Shown: positions 59,787 through 64,000 of the stretch, in pieces
Layout: every line of letters begins with the position of its first letter
How positions within the stretch are numbered: the first letter of the stretch is position 1
Assembly: GCA_051294375.1 (NCBI GenBank)
Contig: CM119264.1
Location: 8,740,764 to 8,804,763, forward strand
Direction of reading: 5' to 3'
Length of the DNA stretch: 64,000 nt
DNA from: Paraspadella gotoi
Taxonomy: Eukaryota; Chaetognatha
Position numbers and translations under genes: made by a program
The notes under the pieces: model-generated
What the model was told of the DNA's origin: nothing
The model's input: only the letters and a program-made list of their open reading frames with translations
The model's database searches: none

Positions 59787-60418
59787 AGTCTTTTGTTTCA
59801 GTTCCGATTCAGTCTTTCCTCTCCCCCACCCGAACTCTCTTCGCCCCAACTTAATTCGAATCTCCGTCTAACAACAAAAACAACAACAACAACCGCTCAC
59901 CCTGGGCGTGAAGCGTGACTTCGATTTCGCTCAAATCTCGTCTCACGTTTCCGCCGTCGGTCGCCAACAACAACGACGATGACGACGACGACGAAGACGA
60001 GGATGGCGACGATGACGGAGCGAAGGGCGACGACGAAGACGACGACGACGCTGGCCATTTGATGCTTAGACCGACGTCTTGTTTATAGCGGCTCTCCTCG
60101 GTCGCTGATCCTTTGGGCGCGAGAATGGGCGGGGGCGGGGGCGGGGTGGATCGGGGAGAGAAGGGAGCAGAAGGGGAGCAGAGAAAGAGGAAAAAAAAAC
60201 GTAAATATTTGATGTTTAATTAAAATGGAAAAAAAAAGAAGGAAAGAGGGAAACTGTCCTCTTGGTTATGTCCGGGGAAAACATTGGAAGCCGCCGGACT
60301 CTCTGGAGGCCGTGGGGGAAGTCAGGAGATCGTTGGAGAAGTGAAGCGAAAAATGTTTCGCTGGTGATCGCTCGGTTTCGAGACGGGGCGCTATGATTTC
60401 GATTCGTAATACATTGGT
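58305..60418 (-). repeat. Right arm of a 5.6-kb imperfect palindrome
   Basis: Inverted counterpart of 54768-57250. It includes a (CT)n run (59699-59790) matching the GA cluster at 55545-55640, and a GAC/GAT-rich patch (59970-60050) matching a heavily indel-altered version at about 55215-55310. Confidence 0.85.
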
Positions 60419-60494
60419 AATACATTATGTAATAAAAAATACAAGGCTTGTGCAATAATAATGAATATCTTTCGTTCTCGTTTGAAATTACCTA

Positions 60495-60900
60495 CAAACA
60501 GCAAGGGCTATGGGGCTGTATGGGAATGAACCTTTCCTCTCATTCACTTACATTTGGGGCTCTGAATGAAGTAGGCGTTATTGGGAATGACCTTTTACGC
60601 CAATTCTCTTACCTTTGGGGCTATGAATGAAAGAAGCGAGTCTAAGAATGATCATTTTCTCCAATTAAATTTCCTTTGGGGCTCTGAAGAAAGTAGGCAT
60701 TTATGGAAATGACGCTTTACTCTCATTCACTTACCTTTGGGGCTCTGAATGAAGTAGACATGTCTAGGACAGACCCTTTACTCTCATCACTTACTTTTGG
60801 GGCTCTGAATAAAGTAGGCATGTATGGAAATGACGCTTTACTCTCAGTCACTTACCTTTGGGGCTCTGAATGAAGTAGGCGTGTCTGGGAATGATTTCTC
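60495..60900 (-). repeat. 61-bp tandem repeat made of an exon 3' end and its splice donor
   Basis: Six units begin TTGGGGCT at 60554, 60615, 60676, 60737, 60797 and 60858, a period of 61 bp. On the minus strand each reads roughly CAGACACGCCTACTTC, ATTCAGAGCCCCAAAG, then GTAAG. The unit at 60858 is the actual 3' end of the Ig exon. Five further units lie in the intron. Four of those keep GTAAG after the exon-like end, and the unit at 60676 has lost it (GGAAAT). Confidence 0.9.
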
Positions 60901-61018
60901 CCTCGATCACTGTCCGCGTCTTCGAGTCTCTGATTGACCAGGAGACGTTTCGCGGCGGCAGCGGCGGCGAGGATCGGACGGTGCAGGAAAGGTTGGTCGT
61001 CGCCGCCGTCGTCGGGAC
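60856..61018 (-). CDS. Immunoglobulin half-domain exon of a cell-surface receptor
   Basis: The acceptor CACTCCTCCTGCTGCAG (AG at 61020-61019) and the donor CCAAAG|GTAAGT (GT at 60855-60854) bound a 163-nt minus-strand exon, phase 0 in and phase 1 out. It reads VPTTAATTNLSCTVRSSPPL, then PPRNVSWSIRDSKTRTVIEG and EIIPRHAYFIQSPKG. LSCTV (Cys at residue 12) and VSWSI (Trp at residue 26) are the B- and C-strand signature of an Ig domain, with a Pro-rich BC loop and an N-glycosylation site NVS. The second Cys (F strand) would be in the next exon. It probably belongs to the same minus-strand gene as the transmembrane exon 8 kb downstream. A phase-1 exit matches the usual Ig/FN3 exon phase. Confidence 0.65.
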
Positions 61019-61354
61019 CTGCAGCAGGAGGAGTGGACGTGGCACAGGATTCAATAGAATAGATTATGGTCCGGCGGGCGACGTTTCGACAAACCATAGT
61101 GTGTTGAATCGGATACAAAAAGGGCAAAAACCAAATACGAAAAGACGACAATGACAAGGACGAAGAGGAAGAAGAAGACTACTTTAGTACGAACAAAAAC
61201 AACCATTTCTGTAGATAAGGTTCTTTTAAACGAACACTGCTCCTCGTATTTCGAAGTCAATATTTCTGATTCCGTAGAGAATTGTAAAAAAGCCTTCAGA
61301 CCTTGTCTCTGAGCTCGACCGCCAGGAGCGAGGATACCTAGTCAATGAGGTTGC

Positions 61355-61404
61355 GCGCTTCTCTCTCTCTCTCTTCTCCTCTCTCTCCTTCTCTCTCTCT
61401 CTCT

Positions 61405-61438
<34 letters not shown>

Positions 61439-61468
61439 CTTCTCTGTGTGTGTGTGTCTCTCTCTCAT
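61355..61468. repeat. (CT)n cluster with a short (GT)n run
   Basis: CT repeats with TTCTC breaks and GTGTGTGTGTG at 61445-61456. Confidence 0.93.
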
Positions 61469-61536
61469 GGAATCGACGCTAAGCGACGGAGAAAGAGTCG
61501 TCTAGAGGAAAAACAACGCTAAAACAGAAAAAAGAC

Positions 61537-61561
61537 GAGAGAGAGAAGAGAGAGAGGAGAG

Positions 61562-61612
<51 letters not shown>

Positions 61613-61652
61613 AGACGAGAGAGAGAGGAAGAGAGAGAGAGAGAGAGGAGGA
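61537..61652. repeat. (GA)n cluster
   Basis: GA repeats with AGAAG and GGAGGAGG interruptions. Confidence 0.93.
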
Positions 61653-61659
61653 GGAAGCG

Positions 61660-63560
61660 TAAACGATAAATGATGTTTGCCCAGTTGGCATTGTCGTTGT
61701 TGTGACCTTTTTTTGTTGTCTTTTTCGTTGCATCTTTTGACTTTTCGTCTTTTCCCTTTTTCCTTGTCGTTGTCTTTTTCTCTTCCCTTCTTTTTGTTAA
61801 TACGACAATTTAAATTTTTGTTTCAAGTTACAGAAACGCGGCATTACATTACTGTCTAAAGACAGTACGTATTGTTCCACCGCAAACCCGTTCAGTATAC
61901 CTCGGTAAATCTTCTTCAGTTGTCATTTGCGGACACCAGTTCAATACAAATTTTCACGCAAAATGGACCCGGTTCTCATTTAATCGGGACTCTTTATAAA
62001 GTCTATAGTTTCATCGGCCCCGCCCTGCTGTCACAGACACGGTGTTCACCGCGGCTGTCTCACCTCCCCCCCTCTATCCCGTACTGTTACCGGAATCGCT
62101 TCCATGGGGCAAACGACTTCGGGACCGAAGTGTAGACGAACCATCGTGGTGTGACGAATTTTTCCTTCGGCGAAAGATGGAGATCGGACCTAAAATGTTG
62201 AGGGGGAACCTTTTAAGTGATTCATTACTTATAAATTATGAGTTTATGATTTGTTTCGTTCTTGATTGTCTCATTTACTCTTTAACATTTTTTCACGCCA
62301 TTATGAAATCATTGTTTTTATAACTTTTTGTTTTCCAATAATAATGAATTTTTTTCGTCATTTTAAGGCGTCAATAATGATTCACCAACTGATAAAACGA
62401 ATAAATAATATTCAAAAGAAAATTATTATAGAATTCGTTGAATAGTAGCCATTTCTTATTAGTAATACTGGTTTTTAGTAAGGTGTCACAGTGTTTTCTT
62501 CTTCACGACGAAGTGAGAGAAAAAAAAACCGAGAAAAATTTGGTTCATATTGCGTCGTCGGATATCGGAAGGTCACGGGATCGAATCATCGGAATATTTT
62601 TTTTTCTTTAATATCGGCTACTGCGCCGAATGTTGATCGAGTGCAAAATTTATCAGGATGGAAATATGGAAGCCTCCATCTTTTATTCCTTTTTTTCTGC
62701 CCCGAAGGTTAAATAAAAACCGAGCAGCGTTTTTGTTCAAACAAAATCCAGGACAAAGAACAAACACCGTCGGAATCAAACGTAAACAAGTCAATGTTTG
62801 GTCGTCGCGGGAAACGACGATTAAAAGAAAAAAAAATAAACAAACAAAAACGAAAAACGAGAAACCGCGAAACGATCGATAGACCGACGGTGGAAAAGAA
62901 TTTGGAGAAATATCACGGTTTCCTTTACTCTGTCGTATAAGTGAAAGCTATTGCAAATGAAGAAATAGCAAGGTCGCTCGTTTTTAACTAACTGAAATGG
63001 TTCTGCCATTTTTTGATGTTCATTCGAAGTTGATCAGCTGGATTTAAAGGAAAGGAATGATGTAAAAATGAAGCAATCGTTCATCGCGGCGGCTCCCCAC
63101 TTTTGTATGAGGAGCAGAGGACAAAAGCTGGACGTCTTTCTTTTACGAGGATTATGAACGAAGTTCACTGTAGATTTTTTACATCTCACTCCAATCTTTT
63201 TTAATAACATTTATATATATTGATATTTATATATATTTAGCATAACTTTTATTCACATTTAAAAATTGCACACGTTATTTTCGCGAAATGCTTTCCTCTA
63301 CCTAAATTTATTAGTTTCATTTCGAATGTCAAATATATTATATATGGTTTTGTGTCACCAAAAAAAGGAAGTTGATGCGAGAAAAAGCCTCTTTCTTCCA
63401 TCGAAGTCTAATACAAGCGAAACGGTGGCCGCGATTTCGTCCAAACTGCCAAGTAAATCACAGGTTTATTGCCCGCATTCTTTTCCTATGCCCGACTTTT
63501 TTATTTTTTGGGGCTGATTCTTAGTACGATCCTTTTTTACCGTTTACTATATTCCATCTC
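61660..63560. other. Non-coding region
   Basis: No splice-bounded exon is supported. GGGATCGAATCA at about 62578-62589, preceded by GGTCAC, looks like the B-box end of a tRNA-derived repeat, but no A box was found. The rest is AT-rich. Confidence 0.45.
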
Positions 63561-63568
63561 CGCACGTT

Positions 63569-63607
63569 TATTTCTCTCTCTCTCTTCCTCTCTCCTCTCT
63601 CTCTCTT

Positions 63608-63646
<39 letters not shown>

Positions 63647-63690
63647 CTCTCATCTCTCTCTCTCTTCTCTCCTCTTTCTCTCTCCTCATC
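63569..63690. repeat. (CT)n cluster
   Basis: CT repeats with CCTC, TTCC and CATC interruptions. Confidence 0.93.
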
Positions 63691-64000
63691 TCGTGGGCTC
63701 GCCTGCAAGAGAACCACGTCTGAGTCCCACTTTTTACCTGAAACGTGAGATGCAGAATCTTCTTCTTGAGAAATATATTTTCCTTTTATTTATTATTTTG
63801 AGTTTCCATCAAATTCACTATTTATTTTAGTTTACGCTCTTAATCCCATTTCGCTATTCTTTTTTTATTTCCTTTCCCGCTCATCTTTTGTTCTTTAGCG
63901 TCTTTGTCTTTCTCTATCTCCCTTCTTCTTTCGACGCCCCCTCTTTCTCTCTCTCTTTTCCCATCTACCTCCCTCCCTCCTCCTCCCTCTTTCGGCCTTT

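Noticed and set aside
62040-62110. Possible minus-strand Ig/FN3 strand reading AAVNTVSVTAG
   Set aside because: Short and suggestive, but a stop follows quickly without a donor and no acceptor could be placed.

Overview
This window looks like intergenic and intronic DNA from a metazoan nuclear genome, probably an invertebrate. It is AT-rich, broken by assembly gaps, and saturated with long microsatellites: (GA)n/(CT)n runs up to about 120 bp, (GAAA)n, (GATA)n, (AAAT)n and (GTC)n. It holds no operons, bacterial-type gene packing or long uninterrupted genes. Coding sequence appears only as short, GC-richer exons bounded by GT/AG splice sites, so almost every longer open frame is a by-product of simple repeats. 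SSR-rich crustaceans and similar genomes would fit, but the sequence alone does not fix the taxon.

Layout. 1-4.2 kb: a signal-peptide first coding exon on the minus strand (309-464), a GC-rich open frame (1906-2285, minus) and a membrane-anchored terminal exon with stop and poly(A) signal (3981-4168, minus). 7.5-9.5 kb: a codon-biased coding fragment with one frameshift, two copies of a dispersed repeat, and between them a 0.9-kb AT-rich element with terminal inverted repeats. 11.0-12.9 kb: a second inverted-repeat element carrying a nested tRNA-derived SINE. 14.5 kb: a well-formed plus-strand internal exon, faintly semaphorin/plexin-like. 16.7-18.9 kb: a very long polypurine tract. 20.8 kb: a hammerhead-ribozyme-like motif. 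23.0-23.6 kb: a long-hairpin MITE. 24-40 kb: microsatellites, a perfect 40-bp hairpin, a second SINE and a candidate 3' terminal exon (38.5 kb).

40.0-45.1 kb: an LTR retrotransposon on the minus strand with two nearly identical 366-bp LTRs, a polypurine tract, a frameshifted gag-like region, a long Lys/Glu/Ala/Val repeat region and no recognisable reverse transcriptase or integrase. It looks like a non-autonomous or gutted element. 46.8 kb: a small plus-strand terminal-exon candidate.

51.7-61.0 kb, minus strand: three good exons of what is probably one immunoglobulin/FN3-type cell-surface receptor gene: an Ig half-domain exon (60856-61018), an exon with an FN3-like end plus a transmembrane helix (52617-52807), and a Gly/Ser/Thr-rich cytoplasmic exon (51701-51899, cut by a gap). 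The intron downstream of the Ig exon carries six tandem copies of that exon's own 3' end and splice donor. It also contains a 5.6-kb imperfect palindrome (54768-60418) whose centre alternates +/-/+. That palindrome may be a real inverted duplication, but it also looks like a missed-adapter long-read artefact.
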